From Chloroflexota bacterium (GTDB lineage: Bacteria > Chloroflexota > Limnocylindria > Limnocylindrales > CSP1-4): a stretch of DNA of 64,000 nt. This document shows, piece after piece, positions 31,866-39,618 of this stretch. The DNA lies in NCBI GenBank assembly GCA_947475545.1, contig CANJLL010000003.1, positions 186,001 to 250,000 on the forward strand, in the 5' to 3' direction. The translations under genes and the position numbers were made by a program. How positions within the stretch are numbered: the first letter of the stretch is position 1; the number at the start of each line of letters is the position of its first letter. Below the pieces are notes generated by a model, which saw nothing but the letters and a program-made list of their open reading frames with translations, searched no databases and had not been told where the DNA came from.

Positions 31866-33569
31866 TCAGCCCGGTGATGAAGAATCCACCACATCGGGCG
31901 AGATCATGCGCGACACGGAATCGGATGCCGGCGGCGCGCCGGCGGGCTGGGTTGTGACCGACACCTCGGTCCCGGGTGCAGACTCTACTCCCGGCGCCGG
32001 CCCGGGCGGCTCGCCGGCCCGAGGATCGCGCGGCAGCGTGACCACGAATGTGGTGCCCCCGCCGAGGCGGCTGTTCACCGTCACTGCCCCGTGGTGCATG
32101 TCCACGATCGACCGGACGATCGCCAGGCCCAGGCCGCTGCCGCTGCCGCGCGCCTCGTTGCTGCGCGACCCCCGGTAGAACCGTTCGAAGATGTGGGGCA
32201 GCTCCGTGGCATCGATCCCCACGCCGGTGTCAGCCACCTCGATCCGGGCGCCGCTTCGGTACGGCTTCAGGGTCACGGTGATGCTCCCGTCGGGCGGGGT
32301 GAACTTGATCGCGTTGCCCACCAGGTTGGCGATCACCTGCCCGATGCGCAGCGGGTCGTGGCGGATCCGGAGCGGGCTGTCGGGGAGCTGGAGCGCCAGC
32401 TGGACCCGGCGCCTGCGTGCCGCCGACTGCGATTGCTCGACGGCGGATTCGACGGCCGCCCGGAGGTCATCGGGCCGAAGGTCCAGGAGCACCAGGCCCG
32501 AATCGAGCTTCGAGAGCTCCAGCAGGTTCTGGGCCAGCCAGTCGAGTCGCTCGATCTGCTGTCCGCTCGATACCAGGAACTCCGTCTGGGCCGCCGGGTC
32601 CGTGGCGGGATCGCACAGCAGCTCGTTGAACATCCGGAGCGCCGCGATGGGCGTCCGCAGCTCGTGCGAGACGTCGGCCAGGAAGTCGCGGCTCCGGTCA
32701 CGGTCGCGGCGGATGATCTCCACCGATTCCTGGAGCCGGTCCGCCATGGCATTGAACTGCAGCGAGAGCTCGGCCAGTTCCAGCGATCCGGCGCGGACGT
32801 GCGGCGCGGCCACGCGCCGGGACAGGTCGCCCTCGGCCAGGCCGCGCGACGCCTCGGTCAGGCGGCGGAGGGGGATGGTGAAGCGGAGGGTCAGGGAGGC
32901 CGCGACGATGATCGCGAGGGCCATCGCGAAGAGCCCCGTCACCAGGAGGAGGCCCGCCACGTTCGAGACCGTGGAGGCGCGGTAGGTATACGGATCGGAG
33001 AGCGTGACCTCGATCACGTACGGGATCAGCGGCGCGTCCACCCCGTAGCGGAGCTCGTCGCTGGTGATCTCCTCGCGGGTCTGCCCGGAGCGGGCGTCCG
33101 CCTCGTGGGTCGTGGAGACCTCGCCGTTGGGGGCCGGCAGAAAGCGCGATCCGGAGAGCAGCCCAAGGCGGATCCGTACGTCCGCCTGGGCCAGCTGATC
33201 GGCCAGGATCCGCTGCTGCGCGGGCCTGTTCAGCTCCGCCTCCACGGCCGCATCGACGATGTTGTCCGCGCCGACAACCGGCCGCAGGCCACTCGCGCCC
33301 TCCGCGATGACGGCCACGTACTGGGCCACCGTCAGCGCCCGTGCCTCCAGGTCGCCGGTCTGCTGCTGGCTGAAGTAGTCGTCCATCCGGTTGATGACCA
33401 GCCCGCTGACGACGAGCAGCGTCAGGGCCACCACGCCGACGAACGTGATGGTCAGGCGGGCCTGGAAGCTGCGCGGATTGAGGCGCCGGAGGCCCCGGGC
33501 GATGCGGTCGCGGAGATGCGCCTGGCGCTGCACGCCGCCGTCAGCGCTCGGCGAAGGCGTAGCCGACAC
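31866..33569 (-). CDS. Sensor histidine kinase
   Basis: A 567-residue membrane sensor kinase. Transmembrane helix 1 is about 40-62, an extracellular sensor region runs to about 205, and helix 2 is about 208-230. A HAMP domain (SLTLRFTIPLRRLTEASRGLAEGDLSRRV) follows, then the phosphoacceptor histidine in FLADVSHELRTPIAAL. The ATPase boxes are LVGNAIKFTP (N), VADTGVGIDATELPHIFERFYRG (G1/F) and GSGLGLAIVRSIVDMHHG (G2). The start overlaps the response-regulator gene by 29 bases. The C-terminal 55 residues are disordered. It probably senses envelope stress, inferred from the adjacent protease. Confidence 0.93.
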   Translation of the reverse strand: MSATPSPSADGGVQRQAHLRDRIARGLRRLNPRSFQARLTITFVGVVALTLLVVSGLVINRMDDYFSQQQTGDLEARALTVAQYVAVIAEGASGLRPVVGADNIVDAAVEAELNRPAQQRILADQLAQADVRIRLGLLSGSRFLPAPNGEVSTTHEADARSGQTREEITSDELRYGVDAPLIPYVIEVTLSDPYTYRASTVSNVAGLLLVTGLFAMALAIIVAASLTLRFTIPLRRLTEASRGLAEGDLSRRVAAPHVRAGSLELAELSLQFNAMADRLQESVEIIRRDRDRSRDFLADVSHELRTPIAALRMFNELLCDPATDPAAQTEFLVSSGQQIERLDWLAQNLLELSKLDSGLVLLDLRPDDLRAAVESAVEQSQSAARRRRVQLALQLPDSPLRIRHDPLRIGQVIANLVGNAIKFTPPDGSITVTLKPYRSGARIEVADTGVGIDATELPHIFERFYRGSRSNEARGSGSGLGLAIVRSIVDMHHGAVTVNSRLGGGTTFVVTLPRDPRAGEPPGPAPGVESAPGTEVSVTTQPAGAPPASDSVSRMISPDVVDSSSPG

Positions 33570-34239
33570 CTCGAACCGTCAGGATGAACGCCGGGTTGGC
33601 GGGATCATCCTCGATCTTCTCGCGCAGGTGGCTGACGTGGACGTTGATCGTCTTCTCGTCCTGGTCCAGCGCCTCGTAGTCGCGCAGCAGCTCCAGGAGC
33701 TCTGAGCGGGTGAAGACGCGGCCGGGCCGGCTGGCGAGGTGCCGGACGATCTCGAACTCGGTGGGGGTGAGGCCGATTCGCCGGCTGCCGCGCTGGACAC
33801 GGCGGCGCTCCAGGTCGACCACCAGGTCCCCGTGTCGGATGACCCGGCCCACGCCCGCGTCCGCGAGGTCACCGTAGGCGCGACGGAGGAGCGCCTTGAT
33901 CCGGCTCATCAGCTCGCGCAGTCCGAACGGCTTGGTCAGGTAATCGTCCGCGCCCAGCTCCAGCCCGATGACCTTGTCCATCTCGTCGTCGCGCGCGGTG
34001 AGGATGAGGATGGGCGCCTTGGAGCCGGTGGCCCGCAGGCGGCGGAGCACCTCGAAGCCGTCCATTCCGGGGAGGCGGACGTCGAGCACGACCAGATCGG
34101 GCGCCTGGCCGGACGCGAAGGTGAGGCCCTCTTCGCCCGAGCGCGCCACCGTCACCGCATAGCCCTCTTGCTGGAGGGCGTACTGGATGCCGCGCGCAAC
34201 GGCGAACTCGTCTTCGACGATCAGGATCGTGGCGGACAC
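33541..34239 (-). CDS. OmpR/PhoB-family response regulator
   Basis: A 232-residue response regulator. The receiver domain has the acidic pair VEDE near residue 9, phosphoacceptor D53 in VVLDVRLPG, T in ILTARDDE and K in YLTKPFG. The winged-helix output domain ends with EKTINVHVSHLREKIEDDP and FILTVRGVGYAF. It begins at GTG 34239, chosen because a TAGCAT hexamer lies 7 nt upstream. It controls, or is controlled with, the histidine kinase that overlaps it, and very likely the protease gene downstream. Confidence 0.93.
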   Translation of the reverse strand: MSATILIVEDEFAVARGIQYALQQEGYAVTVARSGEEGLTFASGQAPDLVVLDVRLPGMDGFEVLRRLRATGSKAPILILTARDDEMDKVIGLELGADDYLTKPFGLRELMSRIKALLRRAYGDLADAGVGRVIRHGDLVVDLERRRVQRGSRRIGLTPTEFEIVRHLASRPGRVFTRSELLELLRDYEALDQDEKTINVHVSHLREKIEDDPANPAFILTVRGVGYAFAER

Positions 34240-34246
34240 GCTTCCG

Positions 34247-34252
34247 ATGCTA
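34247..34252 (-). promoter_or_regulatory. Putative -10 hexamer TAGCAT of the two-component operon
   Basis: On the minus strand TAGCAT lies 7 nt before the GTG at 34239 with no ribosome binding site, suggesting that the regulator-kinase-protease operon has a leaderless mRNA. Confidence 0.5.
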
Positions 34253-34421
34253 CACCGGCACGCCGGAAGGGCCACCGGAGGGTCGTCGCCGGCGCCGGCG
34301 CACGGGTGGCGCCGCCGGGCGGGTGTATGGTGGGTGCGATCCGGGGTGTATGCCGGGCGTGCGGCCTCCCGTCAGGTGGCTTGCCCAGCCTGCGAGCGAC
34401 GCCCGGCCTGAGGTGTTCGCC

Positions 34422-35051
34422 ATGACTACACGCCCCACGCTCGCCGCACTGTCACGCGAGGTCACGGGCAAGAAGGTCGCCCACCTCCGCCGCGCGGGCC
34501 GTCTCCCGGCCGTCATCTTCGGCCACGGCCTCGAATCGACCCCAGTGTCGATTGACGCCCACGAGTTTGATCTCCTTCGCCACCGGGTTGGCCCCAACGT
34601 CCTCGTGAATCTCAAGCTGGACGCGGACCGGTCAGAAGCCGTGCTCATCCACGGGATCCAGATGGACACGATCACGCGCCGTCCCCTGCATGTGGACCTG
34701 TTCGCGGTCCACATGTCCGAGGAGCTCACGGTCGACATCCCGCTCATCGCGACTGGCGTGGCGCCGGCGTCCGACTCGGGCGGTGGCTCGCTGCTGCACG
34801 TCCTGGAGCATGTCCGCATCCGGGCGCTGCCGGATGACCTGCCGCACAGCATCGAGTACTCGGTCGAGTTACTGACCGACTTCGAAGGCGTCATCCACGT
34901 GAGCGACCTGCTGGTCCCGGCGGGTGTCACGATCCTGACGGAGTCCGTCGAGATCGTGGCCCGTGTCCTGCGGCCGCGCAACGATGACGGCGCGGCCGCC
35001 GCTTCGGCAGGCACCGCAGCACCCGCTGCCGGCGAGTCCGCCGGAGCCTAG
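34422..35051 (+). CDS. rplY: Ribosomal protein L25/general stress protein Ctc
   Basis: A 209-residue bL25 of the long (Ctc/TL5) type, which binds 5S rRNA. The N-terminal domain is TRPTLAALSREVTGKKVAHLRRAGRLPAVIFGHG, followed by VLVNLKLDADRSEAVLIHGIQMDTITRRPLHVDLFAV. The C-terminal beta domain (MSEELTVDIPLIATGVAPAS, PHSIEYSVELLTDFEGVIHVSDLLVPAGV) follows, then an Ala-rich tail. The ATG at 34422 has CTGAGG upstream. It is divergent from the response-regulator operon. Confidence 0.94.
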   Translation: MTTRPTLAALSREVTGKKVAHLRRAGRLPAVIFGHGLESTPVSIDAHEFDLLRHRVGPNVLVNLKLDADRSEAVLIHGIQMDTITRRPLHVDLFAVHMSEELTVDIPLIATGVAPASDSGGGSLLHVLEHVRIRALPDDLPHSIEYSVELLTDFEGVIHVSDLLVPAGVTILTESVEIVARVLRPRNDDGAAAASAGTAAPAAGESAGA

Positions 35052-35109
35052 CCCTCGGGCGCTCTCGAATTGGCCCCGGCGTCAGACGTCGGGGCTTGCG
35101 CCCCTCGCT

Positions 35110-35997
35110 TCATGCCCGTCGCGCGGCAGCGCGTCGTGCCGACGCCGTGACGGTCGGCAGGCGCAGCACCAGGTCCCCCGGGGGGAGCGCTGTCAGCCGC
35201 TCCAGGAGCCTCGCCTCCAACGCCACCCGGCGTCGTTCGACGAGGCCGCCAAACAGGTCCTCCTCGTCGAACTCGGTCAGGAACCCGACGTAGCCCGCGG
35301 GGTCGAAGGCGTGCTCCAGCAGGCCAGCCGTGGCCCGCGCCTGTTCGAAGCCGGCCCGCCGGAGGCCATCGGCCGCCGCCCTGGTGGAGCGCAGGTCGCC
35401 CGATCGACCATCGCGCGCGTGGTCATCCGCGTCGCCGTCGACCCGGTCGGCCGGCCCGTCATCCGCCTCCTCGGTTCGGATTCCAAGCTCCTCGAGGACC
35501 TCGTCGAAGACTCGGTCGCCCGCGAAGGGGGCGTCGCCGGCCAGCCAGGTGGTGTAAGCGATCCGACCACCGGGACGAAGCACCCGGTGGGCCTCGCGCA
35601 GCGCCCGGATCCGGCTGGGCACCAGCTGCACCACGAACGAGGAGAGCACCAGGTCGAACTTGCCGTCACCGAAGGGCAGCGCGTCCGCGTAGGCGGTCCG
35701 CGCGGTGAACCGCCCCCGGTCAGCGGGGGAAAGGCGGCGATCCGCCTCCGCCTCGGCCATCCCGATCATCTCGGCGGAGGCGTCGATCCCCGTGACCCGG
35801 ACCCCGGGCCAGCGCTCGATGGCCGCCAGGGCCAGCGTCCCCGTCCCCGTCCCCAGGTCCAGGATCTGGCGCGCGCCGGCCGCGACATCCGCGGCGACCA
35901 TGTCCAGCGTCGCGACCGCATCACGGACCAGGACGGGCGCCCACCAGCGCCGGTAGCCCTCAGCAATGCGGTCGTAGCGTTCGCCCTGATCCCTCAC
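35110..35997 (-). CDS. SAM-dependent methyltransferase
   Basis: A 295-residue class I methyltransferase, similar in layout to UbiE/COQ5-type enzymes. It has YDRIAEGYRRWWAPV at the N-terminus, the SAM-binding motif QILDLGTGTGTLALAAIERWP, acidic loop VTGIDASAEMIGMA, YADALPFGDGKFDLVLSSFVVQLV, and LREAHRVLRPGGRIAYTTWLAGD. An acidic Asp/Arg-rich insert (about residues 185-210) is unusual. The GTG start at 35997 overlaps the DUF4349 stop (GTGA). The same frame is open far upstream, but that part is a shadow of other genes. The substrate is unknown. Confidence 0.88.
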   Translation of the reverse strand: MRDQGERYDRIAEGYRRWWAPVLVRDAVATLDMVAADVAAGARQILDLGTGTGTLALAAIERWPGVRVTGIDASAEMIGMAEAEADRRLSPADRGRFTARTAYADALPFGDGKFDLVLSSFVVQLVPSRIRALREAHRVLRPGGRIAYTTWLAGDAPFAGDRVFDEVLEELGIRTEEADDGPADRVDGDADDHARDGRSGDLRSTRAAADGLRRAGFEQARATAGLLEHAFDPAGYVGFLTEFDEEDLFGGLVERRRVALEARLLERLTALPPGDLVLRLPTVTASARRAAARRA

Positions 35998-37037
35998 TCG
36001 CCCATGGTGCCATGGTCCGCGGGCCCCGAGGCCGAGGCGTCGCCGGTCTTGACCTCGCCGCCCGGCGCGGCTGCGACCCAGCCCGCGGCAGGTGCCGCCG
36101 GACCGCCCGCCAGGCTGGGCAAGCGCACGCCGATGCGCCGCCCGACCCGCACGACGAGGACGATCACCATGCCCAGGACCAGCAGCGTCGGCAGCCACAC
36201 GATCACGAACCAGATGGCCGCGCTGGCGAGCGACTGCAGGATCCCCACGAGGCGCGCGCCCGCCGCGTCCACTTCGGTCGCCGGGTCCCACTGCTTGGCG
36301 GCCTGCGTGATCGCGACCACCTGGAGCCCAAAGGTCACTGTCAGCGTGCCGTAGCCGACCTTGTCCTGGAGCGCCGCCTGCTGGGCCGCGAGCGACTCGA
36401 TTTGGCCCCGTACCTCGCTGAGCCTGGCCTGGACCTCCAGCACATCGCTCACCTTGATGGCCGAGGCGGCGATCGCCTGCAGCGCGGTCTCCGAAGCGCG
36501 CAGGTTCTTGAGCCGGGCCTCCATGTCCACCAGCTCGCTGGCAACGTCGGCGGAGTTGGTCTGTTCGTCGACGACCTTGATCGACAGCTTCCGGAGCGCC
36601 GCCAGGCCATCCTGCCAGCGGTCCGACGGGATCCGGTAGGTGACGGCGCCCACCGGCTGCTCGCTGGCGGTCCGGCGCGAGGCGCTGATGTAGCCACCCA
36701 TGCCGGTGATGGCCGTCTGCGCGTCGGCCAGCGCCACGTCGAGGTCCTTCACCTGGAGCTGCATGCTCCCCGTCCACACGATCTTGGCGGTGTCCTTGAA
36801 GGCGGTGGGGGCGCCTCCCTGGGTGGCCCCGCGCGCGCCCGCGGCCCCGGTGGTGACCGATTCCTTGGAGATAGGGGAGACCGTGTCGGTGGTAAACCCG
36901 TTGGGCGCGCGCGGCGCGGGGGCGGAGGCGGCCGAGCAGCCGCCAAGGGCCAGTCCCACGGCCATGGCGAGGAAGAGCCGGCGGGCCAGGCCGCGTGGGC
37001 GGGCCACGTTCCGTGGGCGGGCGGTGGAGGACGGCAT
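35994..37037 (-). CDS. DUF4349-type lipoprotein
   Basis: A 347-residue predicted lipoprotein. The signal sequence ARRLFLAMAVGLALGGCSAAS has a lipobox LGGC. The mature part contains KIVWTGSMQLQVKDLDVALADAQTAITGMGGYISASRR and ELVDMEARLKNLRASETALQ, the DUF4349 pattern with a coiled coil (VLEVQARLSEVRGQIESLAAQQAALQDKV). One membrane helix near residues 275-300 precedes a Pro/Gly tail. The ATG at 37037 is selected because GGAGGT lies upstream. Upstream in-frame ATGs lack one. Its stop overlaps the methyltransferase start. The function of the family is unknown. Confidence 0.85.
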   Translation of the reverse strand: MPSSTARPRNVARPRGLARRLFLAMAVGLALGGCSAASAPAPRAPNGFTTDTVSPISKESVTTGAAGARGATQGGAPTAFKDTAKIVWTGSMQLQVKDLDVALADAQTAITGMGGYISASRRTASEQPVGAVTYRIPSDRWQDGLAALRKLSIKVVDEQTNSADVASELVDMEARLKNLRASETALQAIAASAIKVSDVLEVQARLSEVRGQIESLAAQQAALQDKVGYGTLTVTFGLQVVAITQAAKQWDPATEVDAAGARLVGILQSLASAAIWFVIVWLPTLLVLGMVIVLVVRVGRRIGVRLPSLAGGPAAPAAGWVAAAPGGEVKTGDASASGPADHGTMGE

Positions 37038-37114
37038 GGGTCGGGACCTCCGTGTCATTGGACGGGGTGTGCACTGGGGACGCCGTGAGTCCCATGGTGA
37101 CGCCGGATGCAAGC

Positions 37115-37278
37115 CCTCGGTTCCGTGCGGGCGGTTTCGTGCCGGCCGGTTGCCGGAGCCGCGGCTTCATGCCGCCCGGTTTCGTGCCGGCCGCTCGCCA
37201 GAGGCGCGACTTCGCGCTGCTCCGGTTTCGTGCCCCCCGGTTGCCGGGCCGGCGCGGTTGCCGGAGCCGCTTCACGCC
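37115..37278. repeat. Degenerate GC-rich interspersed repeats
   Basis: This gap consists of imperfect copies of GGTTTCGTGCCGGCCGGTTG and GCCGGAGCCGC separated by variable bases. They are not in frame with either neighbour and show no coding signal. Similar short-unit repeats fill other gaps in the window (720-840, 13780-13830, 38395-38455), with different sequences. Confidence 0.7.
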
Positions 37279-37283
37279 AGCCG

Positions 37284-37289
37284 TAGACT
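37284..37289 (+). promoter_or_regulatory. Putative -10 hexamer TAGACT of DNA ligase gene
   Basis: TAGACT lies 7 nt before the ATG at 37297 with no ribosome binding site, fitting leaderless transcription. Confidence 0.5.
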
Positions 37290-37296
37290 GGCCGTC

Positions 37297-38391
37297 ATGC
37301 GTCTCCCCTTCGATCCCCCGGTCGAGCCGATGCTCGCCAAGCCCGCCTCCAGCCTGCCCGACGGCGAGGGCTGGCTGTACGAGCCCAAGTGGGACGGCTT
37401 CCGGGCGTTGATCTTCCGCGATGGCGACGAGATGCTCATCCAGAGCCGTGACCTCAAACCGCTGGATCGCTACTTCCCCGAGCTGACGGTAGCGCTTCGT
37501 GCCGCGCTCCCCGAGCGCTGCGTGCTGGACGGTGAGGTGGTCATCTCCAGGGGCGGGAGGCTGGACTTTGACGCCCTCCTCCTCCGGATCCACCCAGCCG
37601 AATCGCGGGTCCGGATCCTGGCGGCCGAATTGCCCGCGTCGTACGTGGCCTGGGACCTCCTCGCGCTGGGCGATGAGGACCTCCGCGCCGTCCCGCAGGG
37701 GGAGCGGCGGCACCGGCTGGAGGTGGTCCTGGGCGCCGTGCAGCCGCCCATCCACCTGACACCCGCGACCACGGATCGGGCACTGGCCGCGGACTGGTTT
37801 GACCGGTTCGAGGGCGCGGGGCTGGACGGGGTGGTGGCGAAGCGCCTCGACGCGGCGTACCAGCCCGGGAAGCGGGCGATGGTCAAGATCAAGCATCAGC
37901 GAACGGCGGACTGTGTGGTCGCCGGCTTCCGATGGCACAAGAACGGGCCGGGCACGCACGTGGGATCGCTCCTCCTGGGGTTGTTCGACGACGCGGGAAC
38001 GCTCCACCACGCGGGTGTCACGTCGTCGTTCGGCTGGGACCAGCGGGCGGCACTCGCCCTGGAGCTGGAGCCCCTCCGGGCCAACGCGCTGGACGGCCAC
38101 CCGTGGGCCGGCTGGGCCGAGTGGGCCGCGGGGATGGCCGCGCCGGGCCAGCGCGTCCCGGGCGCCACGTCACGCTGGAGCCGCGGCAAGGACCTCAGCT
38201 GGGAGCCGCTCCAGGCGGTCCGCGTGGTCGAGGTGGCCTATGACCACCTGCAGGGCGACCGCTTCCGCCACGCCACGACATTCCGCCACTGGCACCCCGA
38301 CCGGCTCCCGGCGGATTGCCGATACGACCAGCTGGAGGAGACGCCAGCGTTCGAGATCGCCGGGATCTTCGGGGGCCGAGCGGGCGCCTGA
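37297..38391 (+). CDS. ATP-dependent DNA ligase
   Basis: A 364-residue ATP-dependent DNA ligase of the short LigC/LigD-ligase type. Motif I is YEPKWDGFRAL with adenylated K31. Then come DGEVVI (motif III), AWDLLAL, EGAGLDGVVAKRLDAAYQPGKR (motif IV) and MVKIKHQRTADCVVAGFRWHKNG (motif V), followed by an OB-fold domain. It seals nicks and may act in repair rather than replication, because bacteria replicate with the NAD-dependent LigA. No Ku gene is visible nearby, so a link to end joining is not shown here. It begins at the ATG 7 nt after a TAGACT hexamer. Confidence 0.93.
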   Translation: MRLPFDPPVEPMLAKPASSLPDGEGWLYEPKWDGFRALIFRDGDEMLIQSRDLKPLDRYFPELTVALRAALPERCVLDGEVVISRGGRLDFDALLLRIHPAESRVRILAAELPASYVAWDLLALGDEDLRAVPQGERRHRLEVVLGAVQPPIHLTPATTDRALAADWFDRFEGAGLDGVVAKRLDAAYQPGKRAMVKIKHQRTADCVVAGFRWHKNGPGTHVGSLLLGLFDDAGTLHHAGVTSSFGWDQRAALALELEPLRANALDGHPWAGWAEWAAGMAAPGQRVPGATSRWSRGKDLSWEPLQAVRVVEVAYDHLQGDRFRHATTFRHWHPDRLPADCRYDQLEETPAFEIAGIFGGRAGA

Positions 38392-38462
38392 CCGATGTCC
38401 TGCCGGCGCGTGCGGGCGGAGGTCGCGCCGATGCCTTGCCGGTCGTGCCGGTCTTTTGACCG

Positions 38463-38647
38463 GATTCCCACCGGGATGGCGTTGGGCGAGACTCTGCAGC
38501 CGGCTCCGGGTTGGACCGTCACCACCAGGGCCCAATCGTCGCCAGAAGCCCACCACCAGGTCATGCGGTGATGTTTGGTCGGGGTCGCAGGCGGACCACC
38601 CGGTTGCGCGCCGATCGACGTCGCCCAACGCCATCCACTTGGGAATC
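38463..38647. repeat. Imperfect long inverted repeat
   Basis: The left arm at 38463-38489 and right arm at 38621-38647 are inverted copies over 27 bp (23 identical). They include perfect blocks GATTCCCA and GATGGCGTTGGGCGA. Weaker inverted similarity continues inwards. The right arm lies in the 3' end of the HTH-nuclease gene. It could be a MITE-like element or a fold-back; no transposase or target duplication is evident. Confidence 0.65.
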
Positions 38648-39301
38648 TGGCAAGAACAGGAGGCCGGACATCGGCCCGGACGGGGCGCGCAGCCAGCGGC
38701 GAACCGCCACGCCGCGGGCGGGGTAGGCTGCCAGGAAGCTCTGCTCCAGTGCCGCGATCCGGCGGCGCGCGGTCGTGCCCTCCGGTGCGATGAGCAGGCG
38801 CGCCGCCGCACGGCCCACCCAGCCGCGTTCGGCCGCGATCCGGAACGCCAGCCGTAGCTTTCGATCGTGGGCGACCAGCAGGGACTGCGCATCGGGCACG
38901 ACGGTCTTCACCTCGACGATGAGGATCGTCCCAGTCTCCGCGTGGAACGCGAGGACGTCCACGCTGCCGCGCTCGCCGTAGATGCTGAAGGAGGCCTCTA
39001 CGACGCACGCCCATCCATTGCGCTCCAGCAGTCGGACGACCACTTCCACCAGGGCGGCATGCCGCGCGTCAAGCAGGCGGTCCAGGCTCTCGCCGTGCCA
39101 GCGCACGCTCAGGTCCACTTCGGCGCCGAGCGCGGCGGCCAATGCCAGGAGGTCATCCACCGGCACGCCCTTCAGCTCGCCTCGCTCGATTCTCGCGGCC
39201 TGGGATCGGGAGAGTTGCGCGGCGACAGCCACATCGATCTGGCGCAGCCCGCGGCGCATCCGGATCGCGCGGAGCGATCGGCCGAACCTGATGGGATCCA
39301 T
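38561..39301 (-). CDS. XRE-type HTH protein fused to a PD-(D/E)XK-like nuclease domain
   Basis: A 246-residue protein. Residues about 9-62 form a Cro/C1-type HTH (LRAIRMRRGLRQIDVAVAAQLSRSQAARIERGEL). Residues about 78-175 resemble a PD-(D/E)XK restriction-type nuclease core: EASFSIYGERGSVDVLAFHAETGTILIVEVKTV, with D in SVDVLAF and E-x-K in IVEVKT. The combination suggests a DNA-binding protein with nuclease ancestry. The C-terminal 35 residues (about 38561-38665) are basic and overlap the inverted repeat, so the natural end may have been altered. No methylase or antitoxin partner is adjacent. Confidence 0.75.
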   Translation of the reverse strand: MDPIRFGRSLRAIRMRRGLRQIDVAVAAQLSRSQAARIERGELKGVPVDDLLALAAALGAEVDLSVRWHGESLDRLLDARHAALVEVVVRLLERNGWACVVEASFSIYGERGSVDVLAFHAETGTILIVEVKTVVPDAQSLLVAHDRKLRLAFRIAAERGWVGRAAARLLIAPEGTTARRRIAALEQSFLAAYPARGVAVRRWLRAPSGPMSGLLFLPDSQVDGVGRRRSARNRVVRLRPRPNITA

Positions 39302-39385
39302 GCGGTCATCTTCCCGGTCGCGGCTTCACGGCCGCTTCACCCCGGCTTCACGGCCGCTCACCCGCTGCTTCGTCGGGCCTTCACC

Positions 39386-39476
39386 GCCGCTCACCCGCCG
39401 CCGCACCGCCGCTTCACCCGCCGCCGCACCGCCGCTTCACTCCGGCTTCACCCGCCGCTTCACTCCGGCTTCACCC
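39386..39476. repeat. Four-unit tandem repeat of about 23 bp
   Basis: Units lie at 39386-39407, 39408-39430, 39431-39453 and 39454-39476. The last two are identical and the first two differ from each other by one base in length. All start with GCCGC. There is no spacer between units, so it is a minisatellite and not a CRISPR array. Confidence 0.85.
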
Positions 39477-39518
39477 GCCGGTCTCGACCCGGCCCTCCGG
39501 CGATCGCGTTCGCTGGCG

Positions 39519-39524
39519 TACACT
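39519..39524 (+). promoter_or_regulatory. Putative -10 hexamer TACACT of molybdenum hydroxylase operon
   Basis: TACACT lies 94 nt before the first ATG. The first gene has CGAGGTG as ribosome binding site, so the transcript has a leader of about 88 nt. Confidence 0.4.
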
Positions 39525-39618
39525 CAGGACCGAGAGGGACCCCGGTCCGCGTCCTCGCTACTGGCGCGTCCCCAACGTGCATTCGCCGGCTCCACCACGC
39601 TCGCGAGGTGAATCGACC

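Larger units (their letters stand above)
39302..39618. other. 317-bp intergenic region with minisatellite and promoter
   Basis: The region contains degenerate GGCTTCACGGCCGC repeats from 39319, four tandem units of about 23 bp (39386-39476), and then the promoter region of the molybdenum hydroxylase operon. I find no coding frame; the 23-bp period is not a multiple of three. Confidence 0.6.

Noticed and set aside
35110-38100. A 996-residue minus-strand open frame as one fusion protein
   Set aside because: Only the first part (35110-35997) encodes a methyltransferase. The rest is antisense to the ligase or overlaps the DUF4349 gene in another frame.
39386-39476. CRISPR-like repeat array
   Set aside because: Units are directly adjacent without spacers, only four in number, and no cas genes are present.
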